From JAPOXR01 sp965221935 (GTDB taxonomy: Bacteria > Pseudomonadota > Alphaproteobacteria > Rhodobacterales > Rhodobacteraceae): a stretch of 64,000 nt of DNA. Under the pieces are notes generated by a model. That model did no database searches and had not been told where the DNA came from. It saw nothing but the letters and a program-made list of their open reading frames with translations. Made by a program: the position numbers and the translations under genes. Positions 53,291 to 62,259 of the stretch are shown here, piece after piece. The stretch is taken from positions 214,419 through 278,418 of the forward strand of contig CBDCSZ010000046.1 in assembly GCA_965221935.1 (NCBI GenBank), read 5' to 3'. Each line of letters opens with the position of its first letter. The stretch's first letter is position 1.

Positions 53291-54774
53291 CTGCCTTGGG
53301 TGTTGACGGTGAGGCGCTGGGCTGGCCACGGGTGACGGATGGTGGGCTTTGGCCAATGGAAGCCGATTAGGCGATCCAACGCGGACCATTTGTAGCGGTC
53401 CTTCTGCGAGCGCCTGCGCAGGGTGCGCAGAAGCATGCGTCTGACCGCGAAGACGAATGCCTTGAGGGTACGCGATGTGCCGGGGACAGCGTAGTAGTTA
53501 AGCCATCCGTTGATGACTCTTCCGAGCCATCGGGCCACTTCGTGTTCGCTCCAGTGCATTCGCTTTCGGAGTTCCTCCTTGATGCGCCTGAGGGTGCATC
53601 CCATCCGCTTTCGGGATGGTTTGCGTCCGACCCGGAATTTCCCTCGCAGGGTCTTGGCGCAGAAGTGCGTCATGCCCAGAAAGTCGAAGGTTTCCGGTTT
53701 GCCCTGCCCGCGTTCCTTTCGGTTTGCTCTTGCGAACCGTCCGAACTCAATGAGCCGGGTTTTGTCGGGATGCATGTCCAGCCCAAATCGGGCGAGCCTT
53801 TCCCTCAGATCGCTCAGGAAGCTCTCCGCCTCCCACCGATGTTGAAAGCCAACCGCGAAGTCGTCCGCGTAGCGAACAACGATCATGTCGCCTTTCCCCT
53901 TCCGTTTGCGCCATGACTTGTGCACCCAGAGGTCAAGCACGTAGTGCAGGTAAGCGTTGGCCAGGACGGGCGAAACAATCGCCCCCTGAGGAACGCCTCT
54001 GCCCGTGTCCGTCCAGTCGGTCCCCTCCATGACGCCAGCGTTCAACCATTTGGTGATGAGGCGGATGAGGCGCGTATCTCCAATGCGATGTTCCAGAAAC
54101 CGGATCATCCAGCCCCGGTCCAAATTGTCGAAGAATGCGCGGATGTCCGCGTCAAGAATCCAACTGATCTTGCGCTGCTCAATTCCAACCGTGAGCGCGT
54201 CAAGCGCGTTGTGCGCCCCGCGGCCCGGTCGGAACCCGTAGCTGAACCCGAGAAACTCCGACTCGTAGATCGGCACCAGAATCATGTCCGTCACCGCCTT
54301 CTGAGCGATCTTGTCCTCCAGTGCGGCGATGCCGAGCGGTCGTGTTCCGCCGTCCGGCTTGGGTATCTCGACCCGCCGAACCGGCGGCGCGCGGTACGCT
54401 CCCTTGTGCAACCGTCCATGCAGGTCGATCAAGCGATCTCCCAGCCCTTCGGCATACATTTCCCACGTCACGCCATCCACGCCGGCGGCCACGTCACTCT
54501 TCAGCGAGTGGAACGCCTCCGCCAGCACAGGCACCGTGATGTGGTGCAGGAGCGCAACCAGACGCTCTTCCGGGTTTCTCTTCGCAGCCTGCCGTATCCG
54601 GTCGGCCTCCTGTGACAGGCTTTCCCGCTTCTGCGCGCGGCACCTGCTTCGGCTTCCCGAATTTCCCTCGGCCCCAGCCCTTGGCTCCACCTGCTCCGCC
54701 GGGCGTTGCCGCCCTTTGTTCGCAGGCTTCACGGCTACTATGGCCGGGTCTGACTTCTCCAAGCCGTTCGTCAT
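53275..54774 (-). CDS. ltrA: Group II intron reverse transcriptase/maturase
   Basis: A protein of about 499 residues from ATG 54774 (MTNGLEKSDPAIVAVKPANK). RT blocks follow: GVDGVTWEMYAEGL, RRVEIPKPDGGTRPLGIAAL, SYGFRPGRGAHNAL, GVPQGAIVSPVLANAYLHYV, and MIVVRYADDFAVGF with the catalytic YADD. The maturase X domain (RVINGWLNYYAVPGTSRTLK) ends the protein; no HNH endonuclease is present. It promotes splicing and reverse-transcribes the intron into DNA. The frame is open upstream to 54960, but the chosen start fits the family. Confidence 0.93.
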   Translation of the reverse strand: MTNGLEKSDPAIVAVKPANKGRQRPAEQVEPRAGAEGNSGSRSRCRAQKRESLSQEADRIRQAAKRNPEERLVALLHHITVPVLAEAFHSLKSDVAAGVDGVTWEMYAEGLGDRLIDLHGRLHKGAYRAPPVRRVEIPKPDGGTRPLGIAALEDKIAQKAVTDMILVPIYESEFLGFSYGFRPGRGAHNALDALTVGIEQRKISWILDADIRAFFDNLDRGWMIRFLEHRIGDTRLIRLITKWLNAGVMEGTDWTDTGRGVPQGAIVSPVLANAYLHYVLDLWVHKSWRKRKGKGDMIVVRYADDFAVGFQHRWEAESFLSDLRERLARFGLDMHPDKTRLIEFGRFARANRKERGQGKPETFDFLGMTHFCAKTLRGKFRVGRKPSRKRMGCTLRRIKEELRKRMHWSEHEVARWLGRVINGWLNYYAVPGTSRTLKAFVFAVRRMLLRTLRRRSQKDRYKWSALDRLIGFHWPKPTIRHPWPAQRLTVNTQGRSRMR

Positions 54775-55175
54775 TGGCTTTGGGTTTCCCCTCCTTTCCT
54801 TTGCGGCCCCGTCCGACTGCGGGGCGGCTTGGAGACCTCCCAGGTCCCGGTGAAGTGCTTCTGCATGTGCCATGGTTCTTCGACCCCGGGATGCCTTCTT
54901 CCGCCTCACCAAACCGGCTTGGAAGTGTTGCCTTCGACCACTTGAACGGTCTCGGCGCACCCGATTTTCCTACGCTTTCGTGGCTCAATAGCCCGGCCCA
55001 CACATGCCGCTGCCGACGCTTCGCCTGACACCTCGCGATGTCCGGCGCACGGCTTGCGGTGAAAGTGGTGGTTGGCATTTCCTTTCTGCGGGACTTTCAC
55101 CCGCTGCACGTTCACCAGTTAGCCTGGCGCTCTCAAGTGTCGCCGGAATCCTGGTCAAGTGAGCCGGAAATTGCA

Positions 55176-55803
55176 CAAAACCCTGGAGAGCTTCGACTTC
55201 TCGTTCCAGCCCTCGCTCGACCGCGGCCGGGTTGTGGCTCTGGCCCAGCTCGACTTCGTCGAACGGGCCGAGAACCTGCACCTGATCGGGCCGCCGGGGG
55301 TCGGAAAATCGCATCTTGCGGGTGCGTTCGGCGTCACCGCAGTCAAGGCCGGCAGATCCGTCTACAGGTCAACCCTGGCCGAGCTGACCGGTTCGCTGCT
55401 GAAAGCGGAAAAGGAGGGGCGCCTGACCGAGAAGATCCGATTCCACACCCGCGTCTCGCTGCTCATCGTCGACGAGATCGGCTACCTGCCGGTCACCGGC
55501 GGCGGCAACCTGTTCTTCCAGCTGGTGAACGCCCGCTACGAGAAGGGATCGATGATCCTGACCTCGAACCGGGGATTCGCCGAATGGGGCGACATCTTCG
55601 GCGATCCGGTCCTCGCCACCGCGCTGCTCGACCGGCTGCTCCACCACGCTTGCGTTATCCAGATCGAAGGGGCAAGCTACCGGCTTCGCAGTCACGCCGA
55701 TCTCATTCCCGAGCATGTCCGGGCGACCGCGCCGATCGCGCCGCCGCCGCCGCCCGGAAGAAAGCGCGGAAGACCAGGAAAGGAGGCCAGCGCCGACGCC
55801 TGA
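55176..55803 (+). pseudogene. IstB ATPase of IS21a, 5'-truncated
   Basis: HKTLESFDFSFQPSLDRGRV, Walker A LIGPPGVGKSHLAGAFG, LLIVDEIGYLPVTGGGNLFF (Walker B) and SMILTSNRGFAEWGDIFGDP are IS21 IstB motifs. The N-terminal part before HKTL is lost where the right end of IS21b inserted. Its istA partner fragment is at 44872-45210, about 10 kb away, with IS21b between them. Confidence 0.85.
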
Positions 55804-55876
55804 TCTGGCTCGTCACCAGAAGCAGAAGTGGGCAGAATTACCCCCGGCGCAATTGAGCGCTTTTGCTTCGGCATTG

Positions 55877-55948
55877 ACAATTCTGGCGGTCGTTGAGGCA
55901 ATGGTGGCATTGATCGACACGAATCGCAACTTGATTGTCAACAGGCCT
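55877..55948 (-). repeat. Remnant of an IS5-group element end
   Basis: About 70 bp (ATTCTGGCGGTCGTTGAGGC to TTGATTGTCAACAGGCC) match, with several changes, the left-end region of the IS at 8481-9303 in inverted orientation. Only this end remains, next to the TA target of the IS630 element. Confidence 0.75.
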
Positions 55949-55950
55949 TA

Positions 55951-57156
55951 GTGTTGTGATTCTTTTTCACAATGCCGATTCTTGCAGCTTCTGGTGGCCC
56001 TTTTTCCACGCCTCCACGAGAACTTCGGGCGCCTTGCTCCAGCGGAATGGCCGGGCATCATTGGTGCTGTGGTGCTCGATGTAACCCTCGATCGCCGCGA
56101 TGCACTCGTCGAGCGAGTTGAAGATCGCGTTCTTGAGTCTCTGCCGCGAGAGCTTGGAGAAGAACCCCTCGACGGCATTCATCCACGAGGCCGATGTCGG
56201 AGTGAAGTGAAACGTCCAATTTGCGTTGTCCTTCAGCCATTCGTTGACCTCGGCCGACTTGTGAGAGGAGACGTTGTCCAGGATGACATGAACCTGGGTT
56301 CCGGGCTCGATCCCCTCGGAGACGAGTTCGAGGAAGGCGAGGAATTCCTCCGGGCGGTGACGCTTGACCATCTGGCCGGTGACCTTGCCGGTGGCGGCAT
56401 CGAGGGCCGCCATCAGGCAGGTGGCGCCGTTGTGCTTGTAGTCATGGGTGCGGGTCTCGGGATGGCCGGGCTTCATCGGCAGGGGCGCCTGCGTCCGTCC
56501 CAGAGCCTGGATCTGTGTCTTCTCGTCCACCGAGATGACCACGGCGTGGTCGGGCGGGTTGACGCAGAGGTCGACGACGTCGCGGACCTTCAGCTCGAAC
56601 CTCGTATCGCGGGAGACCTTGAATGTCTTGACCCTGTGGGGCTTGAGGCCATGGCTCTTCAGGATTCCGAACACCGTCGAGACGGCGATCCCCACCTTCC
56701 TCGCCAGCGCCCGCAGCATCCAGTGACTGGCGTGCTCCGGCGGCGGCGACATCGCCAGCGCGATCAGTTCGCTGACCTTCTCTTCCGAAATGGGCTTGCG
56801 GCCCCGTCTCCGCGGGATGTCGCACAGCAGGCCGTCAACACCTTCCACGAGGAAGCGGTCCCACCAGCGCCAGACCGTCGGCTTGGACATGCCGGTGGCC
56901 CTCATCGTCTGCGTCAGGGTGAGGCCGTCGCCGAGGTGGAGGATGATGGACGCTCTCTGCACATGCTTGAGGATCGAATGGGGGTCGGTTTTGATCCTCT
57001 CGAGACGCTCCCGGTCTTGCTCGCTGAGGATGATCTTGGTTCTCCTGCTCTTTGCCATTGCAGTTCTGCTCCCGTTCGAAAACTGTGCGGCTTTCGCCGG
57101 GAGCGGTTGAATCACACTCCAGGAAAAAACGGAATCCCCAAAATCGAACATGACAC
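55951..57156 (-). mobile_element. IS630-family insertion sequence
   Basis: 1206 bp with imperfect inverted ends (GTGTTGTGATTC... against GTGTCATGTTCG...), flanked by TA at 55949-55950 and 57157-57158, the hallmark of IS630/Tc1-mariner insertion. One intact transposase gene. Confidence 0.85.
55967..57058 (-). CDS. IS630-family transposase
   Basis: A protein of about 363 residues from ATG 57058 (MAKSRRTKIILSEQDRERLE). An N-terminal paired HTH (LTLTQTMRATGMSKPTVWRW) is followed by the DDE domain: VVISVDEKTQIQALGRTQAP (first Asp), VHVILDNVSSHKSAEVNEWL (second Asp) and TPTSASWMNAVEGFFSKLSR (Glu). This is the IS630/Tc1-mariner type. The gene fills the IS and seems functional. The longer open frame upstream lies partly in the right end. 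Confidence 0.92.
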   Translation of the reverse strand: MAKSRRTKIILSEQDRERLERIKTDPHSILKHVQRASIILHLGDGLTLTQTMRATGMSKPTVWRWWDRFLVEGVDGLLCDIPRRRGRKPISEEKVSELIALAMSPPPEHASHWMLRALARKVGIAVSTVFGILKSHGLKPHRVKTFKVSRDTRFELKVRDVVDLCVNPPDHAVVISVDEKTQIQALGRTQAPLPMKPGHPETRTHDYKHNGATCLMAALDAATGKVTGQMVKRHRPEEFLAFLELVSEGIEPGTQVHVILDNVSSHKSAEVNEWLKDNANWTFHFTPTSASWMNAVEGFFSKLSRQRLKNAIFNSLDECIAAIEGYIEHHSTNDARPFRWSKAPEVLVEAWKKGHQKLQESAL

Positions 57157-57162
57157 TAGAAT

Positions 57163-57324
57163 GACCTCAACCGGTACGTGACGGAGTTCGAGGGCCGTCA
57201 CAACGCAAGGGACGCAGATACCGTTGACCAGATGGACAGGATCGTCGCGGGTACGGTCGGAAAGCAGCTCACCTATGAGCAACAGATTGCCGCCAATGGA
57301 TTGCCAGCCGGTACACGACAATGA
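57163..57324 (+). pseudogene. IS1595-type transposase, C-terminal fragment
   Basis: The peptide DLNRYVTEFEGRHNARDADT, VDQMDRIVAGTVGKQLTYEQ and QIAANGLPAGTRQ looks like the C-terminus of an IS1595 (ISXO2-like) transposase. Everything upstream is missing; the fragment begins next to the IS630 element. Confidence 0.6.
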
Positions 57325-57386
57325 CTTTGCTCAATCGTCTGTATTTCGGCGATCGTCTGGACGTTTTGAAAAAGGAAACTCCCTGA
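57321..57386 (+). pseudogene. DNA methyltransferase N-terminal fragment
   Basis: Twenty-one codons, MTLLNRLYFGDRLDVLKKET, then a stop. NRLYFGDRLDVLK is typical of the start of site-specific DNA methyltransferases of type II/III systems. The ATG overlaps the stop of the transposase fragment. No further part of the enzyme follows. Confidence 0.5.
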
Positions 57387-57553
57387 CCGAGAAGCCCGAA
57401 ATACGGGTCAAGCCGCACAGCTACCAGCCGCCGAAAGCGGAACTGGATGAGGTTTTTGACTTCCGAAAAGCTGACGGCTCAATGCCGTTGCCCGAGGAAG
57501 TCGCCCGCAGGGTTTTCCGGTCCATGAAAATTGTCGAAGATTCAGACGCTTGA
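57383..57553 (+). CDS. Small protein with KPHSYQP motif
   Basis: About 56 residues: TEKPEIRVKPHSYQPPKAEL, DEVFDFRKADGSMPLPEEVA and RRVFRSMKIVEDSDA. Short proteins with RVKPHSYQPSKAEL are, from memory, often encoded beside type II/III methyltransferase genes. The start is uncertain; the first in-frame codon after the methyltransferase stop is CTG. It may be a leftover of the same modification locus. Confidence 0.45.
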   Translation: MTEKPEIRVKPHSYQPPKAELDEVFDFRKADGSMPLPEEVARRVFRSMKIVEDSDA

Positions 57554-58609
57554 CGCCTCAATAGCTATTTTTTTATATAATCCCCAAAATCTAGGTCATC
57601 GGATGGCCGATCATCACGCCGAACTCGGGAGTCAACATTAGAGTAAGATCGATTGTTTTGGAAATGCATCTCTCGTGTGCCAGTAATTCTAATTATGCGT
57701 TCACATCGGTTTTTTCTTCACTTTCGGCTGCGTTTCCGGGCGGATTTCTGCTGTGTTTCGGCGGAATGGGCGGGCCGCCGGTTCCGGCTGCGGAGGCTGT
57801 TCCGGCAGCTCGCCGGTGATGATTGTCCGCATCACGGCGTCCCAGCCGTCGTGCACGACGTAGACGGTCAGGAACTTTAGGTTGTCAAGAAGCCGGCAGC
57901 GGGCGGCGAGCTTTGCCCGGGCCTCCCGCCAGCTTTCGCAGACCAGGTCGCAGGCGCTCTGCATCAGGAACGCGATCAGGTTGAAGGTCGCCAGCAGGCT
58001 GGACAGGGTTTCTTTGCCGTGCCCGAAGTTGTGCTCGAGATGGTATCCGTCCTTGAGAGCCTTGAAGGCGTTGTTCTCCACTTTCCACCGGGACCGGGCG
58101 CAGTCGGCCAGTTCGGCGACGCTGTCCGGGCCGACCGGGAGGTCGGTGGCGAAGCTGTTGCGGCAGAGCTGCTGTCCTGACGGCGATGTGATGGTGACTT
58201 CGAACCAGTTGACTTCCAGCGCGTCCTTTCCGCCGCGGATCGGCAGACCGCTCATCCAGCGGCAGCGCAGCCGGCGCTTTTTCTTTTTCCGGCCCTCGGT
58301 CCGGGTCAGACAGCCGGTCTCAACCCCTTGAATATACTCGTAAAGCGTTGTGTGCGAGCTCGGCTTGCAGGTCAGGATGAAGCTTCCGCCGGCGGCCAGC
58401 ACGGCCTCGCAGAGCGGCTGGCGGCAGTAGAGGTCGTCGCCGGGATAAACCGGTCTGAGCCGGGCCAGGCCGGATCCGGTCCGCCGCAGCCAGCGCTTGG
58501 CGGCGCTGGTCTCGCAGTCCTGTTTCCCGGCACCGTCCTGCGGGCGGATGAACTCCGGCGGCAGCGGCAGGAGGTGCGAGGTTCCCGGGGCGACGATGCC
58601 GGCGTGCAA

Positions 58610-58740
58610 TTTCCGGCTCACTTGACCAAGATTCCGGCGACACTTGACCAGGATTCCGATCACACTTGACCAAGATTCCGGCGACACTTGACCAAGATTC
58701 CGGCGACACTTGACCAGGATTCCGGCCGGACTTGACGGTC
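58610..58740. repeat. IS21b istB-side end: six 22-bp repeats
   Basis: ACTTGAC recurs six times at 22-bp steps within units of the form CACTTGACCAAGATTCCGGC. These are multiple transposase-binding repeats, as known at IS21 ends, though six is a large number. The broken copy 1 has five. Confidence 0.85.
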
Positions 58741-58995
58741 CGCGCCCGGCGCGAAGCGCGCTGTCTCTTCCGGAACTGATGCCCGGGTTTGTTTCTCCTG
58801 TTCTGGCGTTGGCGGGCTGGCCGGAGGCCAGCCCTTTGCGAGCGTAAGCGAGCTGTCCGCGGCATTCAAGACCGGAACGCGGCGGCCGCCCCATATGGCA
58901 GGGCCGCCGCGCGTTCCGGGAATCAGAATGAGTCAGGATCAGAGTCCCGGCGCCGCAGGCGCCCCTTGACGCCGGCCGGCAGGCCGGCGCCTCCT

Positions 58996-59754
58996 TCATG
59001 CTGTTCCGCCGTCCAGCGGCGGCGGCGCGTTCCTCTTGCGCTGGGACTCGCCCGTCAGCTCGATGCGGTAGGCGTTGTGGACGATGCGGTCGAGCACGGC
59101 GTCCGCGATCGTCGGCTCTCCGATCACTTCGGGCCAGCGGTCCACCGGAATCTGGCTGGCGATCACGATGGACTTGCGCCCGTAGCGGCTCTCGGCGGTT
59201 TCCAGCAGATCCCGCCGGCCCTCGGCGGAGAAGCCCTGCAGGCCCCAGTCGTCAAGGACCAGCAGCGAGACGCTGGCGAGGCGGCGCATCAGCCGCCCGT
59301 GGATCTCCCCGTCCCGCCCGCGGTCGAGCGCTGAGACCAGCTCGGGGACGCGGCGGTAGAGCACGGACTGCCTCTGGCGGCAGGCCTGGTGCGCCAGGGC
59401 GCAGACCAGAAAGGTTTTTCCGGATCCGGTCGGCCCTTCCACGATCAGGTTGATCCCCTGCCGGATCCAGTCGCCGGCGGCGAGCTGGGTCAGCGTTCTG
59501 CGGGCGATGCCGCGGCCGGCTCCGCAGTCGACGTCCTGCACATCGGCGCGGATGCGGAGCTGAGCCTGGCGCAGGTTGTTCAGATAGCTCTTCTGATTGC
59601 GGTGCGTGACTTCGCGCTCAAGCAGCATGGCGAGGCGGTCGTCGAAGCCGAGCTGCCCGATGTCGGCGATGTCGCTCTGCTCGCGCAGAGCCTCGGCCAT
59701 GCCGGACAGGCCGAGCCGCAGCATGTGTTCGATGTTGGGCTGACGCAGTGTCAT
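58996..59754 (-). CDS. istB: IstB ATPase of IS21b copy 2
   Basis: A protein of 252 residues: MTLRQPNIEHMLRLGLSGMA, Walker A VEGPTGSGKTFLVCALA, LLVLDDWGLQGFSAEGRRDL (Walker B), SIVIASQIPVDRWPEVIGEP and IADAVLDRIVHNAYRIEL. IstB is the AAA+ helper that prepares target DNA for IstA. It overlaps istA by ATGA. The intact frame shows where copy 1 gained its extra G. Confidence 0.93.
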   Translation of the reverse strand: MTLRQPNIEHMLRLGLSGMAEALREQSDIADIGQLGFDDRLAMLLEREVTHRNQKSYLNNLRQAQLRIRADVQDVDCGAGRGIARRTLTQLAAGDWIRQGINLIVEGPTGSGKTFLVCALAHQACRQRQSVLYRRVPELVSALDRGRDGEIHGRLMRRLASVSLLVLDDWGLQGFSAEGRRDLLETAESRYGRKSIVIASQIPVDRWPEVIGEPTIADAVLDRIVHNAYRIELTGESQRKRNAPPPLDGGTA

Positions 59755-61346
59755 TGTCTCTCTCCCTGTGTCTTCGAGTAGTAGGATCCCCCGCGGACGT
59801 TCGCGTGGGCGGGGATGATCTCCCCGGCCTCCGGGCGGCGGGGAGCCGCCGGGCCGCCGTTTCTGAGGCGGTCGCGCAGAAAGCCGGAGGAGAGGCGGTC
59901 AAGGTCCAGAGCCTCGGCGCATGCGGCGTCGACGCGGCCGTCGCCGTGGGTCTCGGCGAGGCGGGTCATGCCCTGCACGGCTGTGAACGCCTGCTCCGGA
60001 AAGTCCCGCGAGGCCATGCAGCGCTCCGCCCAGGCCAGCGCGCTGCCGCCGATCCGGCGCGCCTTGCCGAGCAGGAACCCGCCGTAATCGGGTCTGCGGA
60101 TGTCGCGCGCGGCCCTGAGGCGGCCGGGCATGTGGTCCGGATCGGTCGCGTATCTGTGGCGTCCGGTCTCAAGGCGGTGGACGGCGATGCGCTCGCCGCC
60201 CCGCTCGAGGAACACTTCGATCATGCGCTCGCCGGCGCGCACCTCGACCTCGCGCCCGATATGGCCCGCGGGCACGGAATAGTGGTTGCGCTCATAAGCG
60301 ACATGGCTGTTCGGCCCCACCTTGCGGACGAACCACTCGCCCCACTCCCACGGATGTTCGGGAAGCGGGGAAAGGGCCGCCCGCTCGTTCGCCTCGAACG
60401 CCTCCCGGCGGCTCTGGCCGTTCGCCTTCGGCGCGTCGTTGAGCTGTTCGAGCCCGCGGCGGACAGCGTCGTTCATCGCCCCGAGCGAGAAGAACGTCTC
60501 GCGGCGCAGCGGCAGCAGGATGCGGGACTGCACCGTTTTCACCGCCGATTCGACCGCGCCTTTGTCCCGGGGACTGTTCACGCGGGCGGGGAGAACCGCC
60601 AGGCTGTGGCACTCGGCGAATTCACGGAAGCTCGGGTTGAGATGGGGATCCTCGCGGTCCGCCCTCGTGACGCCGGACTTCAGGTTGTCGATGACCCAGC
60701 GCCTGGGCGATCCGCCGAAGTGTTCCAGCGCCCGGCGGTGCGCCATCGTCCAGTGGCGGACCTTCTGGTCCGGCACCGCCTCGGCGTAGATCAGGCCCGA
60801 ATGCGGCAGAACCGCGACGAAGATCTCCGCGTCGGTCTCGCCGGCGGCCGTGCGCAGCGGCAGCGTCTTGCCGGAGAAATCCGACATGCCGTAGAGCCCG
60901 GGCGCGTAGTCGAAGCGGATCTCCGGCCGCGCGGACCGGGCCCGGAGCCGCTCGCCGAGCAGCGCGCAGAACTGGCTGAGGCTGTAGGCCGCCCCGCCCC
61001 GCGCCTGAGCCTCGTCGCGGTACTCGGCCCAGAGCTGGCGCCGCGTCAGCTTCGCCCGGCGCCGGCCGGGCGGGGCGTCAAGCTCTCTGACAATCGCGTC
61101 CCAGTCGGGCTGCGCGAGTCCGCTGTTCCGTTCGCCGTGCGGATAGAGCAGTTCCCGGAGCGTCTCGTCGCCGAGACCGTCCGGAAGCGGCCAGCATGAC
61201 AGCCCCGCCGCCGCCGCCCGTTTCAGCACATTCGACACCGTGCCCGCGCTCACGCCCGTCGCGGCGGCTATGTCGTTCCGCGTCAGGCCAAACCCGTGAC
61301 GCTGGCGCAGGATATCCTTTATGTTGATCATGTCGGTCCTCTTCAT
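59751..61346 (-). CDS. istA: IstA transposase of IS21b copy 2
   Basis: A protein of 531 residues. An N-terminal HTH (ITRNDIAAATGVSAGTVSNV-like region) is followed by LTRRQLWAEYRDEAQARGGA, the catalytic Asp at FDYAPGLYGMSDFSGKTLPL or nearby, the second at RRWVIDNLKSGVTRADR, and the Glu at SPRDKGAVESAVKTVQSR. The C-terminal region (SHVAYERNHYSVPAGHIGRE) is the IS21 beta-barrel part. IstA cuts the ends and joins them to the target. Intact. Confidence 0.92.
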   Translation of the reverse strand: MKRTDMINIKDILRQRHGFGLTRNDIAAATGVSAGTVSNVLKRAAAAGLSCWPLPDGLGDETLRELLYPHGERNSGLAQPDWDAIVRELDAPPGRRRAKLTRRQLWAEYRDEAQARGGAAYSLSQFCALLGERLRARSARPEIRFDYAPGLYGMSDFSGKTLPLRTAAGETDAEIFVAVLPHSGLIYAEAVPDQKVRHWTMAHRRALEHFGGSPRRWVIDNLKSGVTRADREDPHLNPSFREFAECHSLAVLPARVNSPRDKGAVESAVKTVQSRILLPLRRETFFSLGAMNDAVRRGLEQLNDAPKANGQSRREAFEANERAALSPLPEHPWEWGEWFVRKVGPNSHVAYERNHYSVPAGHIGREVEVRAGERMIEVFLERGGERIAVHRLETGRHRYATDPDHMPGRLRAARDIRRPDYGGFLLGKARRIGGSALAWAERCMASRDFPEQAFTAVQGMTRLAETHGDGRVDAACAEALDLDRLSSGFLRDRLRNGGPAAPRRPEAGEIIPAHANVRGGSYYSKTQGERQ

Positions 61347-62259
61347 TTGCCCGTGCCTCCTCTGTTCGATCTGTCGATCAATGAGGCAGAGCCGGAAGAG
61401 TGGCCATGCGGCCGGTCCCCGAAGGGACGCTGTCAGCGGATAACGCGCGCCGGGCGCGGACCGTCAAGTCCGGCCGGAATCTTGGTCAAGTGTCGCCGGA
61501 ATCCTGGTCAAGTGTCGCCGGATTTTGCACCGGCGCCGGGCACGGCGTGGAAGTTCTGTGTCCGCCCGCCCGCCAGTTTCCGCTGCGAGCAGTTCCGGCA
61601 GCCGATGCTGCAGGAGGTGAAACACTCGGTGCCGTCAAGGGCGGTCAGCAGCCGCCCGTCAAGCCAGCGCAGCCGGTCAAGGGCGCCCTGGCGGTCCAGC
61701 CGGTCGACGATCCGGGTGAAGATGGAATCGAAGCGCTCCGGCGGCGCGCCGTCGAGCACGCTGCGGATGTGGTTGTCGGTCGGCAGCCGGTCAATGCCGA
61801 ACAGGGTCCGGGCGTTGGACCGGCCCTGGCGGGACTGGAGCTGCGCCTGCGCCGCCAGGAAGGACGGGCACTGCAGGAAGAAGACGGCGAAGGCCGCCAT
61901 GCCGATGTCGGCCATCTCCAGGCGGGCGTTGGCGCCGGTCCTGCGGTCCGGGGCGGACGCGCAGAGTTCGCGCATGTCGGCGATGTATCCGGCCAGCGGG
62001 GACATGGCGCCGCATTATGCACATATCAAAAATTTGTAGAAATGTAAGCAAAAACAACAACTTACATGTCTTCTCCGCGCCTTTTCCCCAGGAGCCGGCG
62101 GCCGGAGCGGCGTCAGCGGCCGGTGATTCGCCCGCCGCCGGCGCGCAGCCGCCCGCGGCGGAAAAAATCTCACCGGGGCAAAAAACCGTTGTGATACAAC
62201 ACGTTAAAAACTCAAAAATCCAAAATTAGAATTACTGCTCGTGTGCGTACCATCATTCA

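Larger units (their letters stand above)
53219..55132 (-). mobile_element. Group II intron with maturase gene
   Basis: About 1.9 kb on the minus strand, from GAGCGCCAGG near 55132 to CTACCGCGAT at 53219. It has a maturase ORF and, at the 3' end, a domain V hairpin and a domain VI stem with a bulged region. It splits a GGTCAAGTG repeat of the IS21b end; removing it restores the repeat, which fixes both boundaries. The first bases are GAGCG rather than the usual GUGYG. Confidence 0.8.
45221..55175 (+). mobile_element. IS21b copy 1 (left end missing; carries RIT-2, IS1634-type element and a group II intron)
   Basis: Matches the complete IS21b at 58605-61529. It starts only at the codons for QLWAEYRDE, so the left end and about 110 codons of istA are lost. 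RIT-2 splits istA, istB has an extra G, and an intron sits in the right-end repeats. The right end, GCCGGAAATTGCA at 55175, abuts the istB remnant of IS21a. Confidence 0.8.
53153..55175 (+). repeat. IS21b right-end iterated repeats, copy 1, interrupted by the intron (53153-53218 and 55133-55175)
   Basis: Five GTCAAGT units spaced about 22 bp (GTCAAGTGTCGCCGGAATCC type), three before and two after the group II intron, ending ATTGCA. Copy 2 has six units. These are the transposase-binding repeats of the IS21 end. Confidence 0.8.
58605..61529 (-). mobile_element. IS21b copy 2, complete IS21-family element
   Basis: 2925 bp, both ends starting TGCAA on the outward strand (TGCAATTTCCGGCTCACTTG and TGCAAAATCCGGCGACACTT), flanked by a 6-bp direct repeat CCGGCG (58599-58604, 61530-61535). 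istA and istB are intact, so this copy may be active. The istB-side end has six 22-bp repeats and the other end three. Confidence 0.9.
57701..62005 (-). pseudogene. ISNCY-type (IS4-superfamily) transposase, split by IS21b (62005-61530 and 58598-57701)
   Basis: The 5' part has NARLEMADIGMAAFAVFFLQ, GIDRLPTDNHIRSVLDG and LDGRLLTALDGTECF; the 3' part has IVAPGTSHLLPLPPEFIRPQ, RWKVENNAFKALKDGYHLEH with the Glu helix, and FLTVYVVHDGWDAVMRTII. Removing IS21b and one CCGGCG restores the frame (FHAVPGAG then IVAPGTS). Confidence 0.85.
57681..62237 (-). mobile_element. ISNCY-type insertion sequence, interrupted by IS21b copy 2
   Basis: Inverted ends CAGTAATTCTAATT, flanked by a 9-bp direct repeat CTCGTGTGC (57672-57680, 62238-62246). 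Without IS21b and its target copy the element is about 1.6 kb. It lies just downstream of the phosphatase gene. A second copy begins at 63768. Confidence 0.88.

Noticed and set aside
58610..58740. Short tandem repeats that could suggest a CRISPR array
   Set aside because: The 22-bp period leaves almost no spacer, units are nearly continuous, and they sit exactly at the end of an IS21 element; the same repeats are at its other copy.
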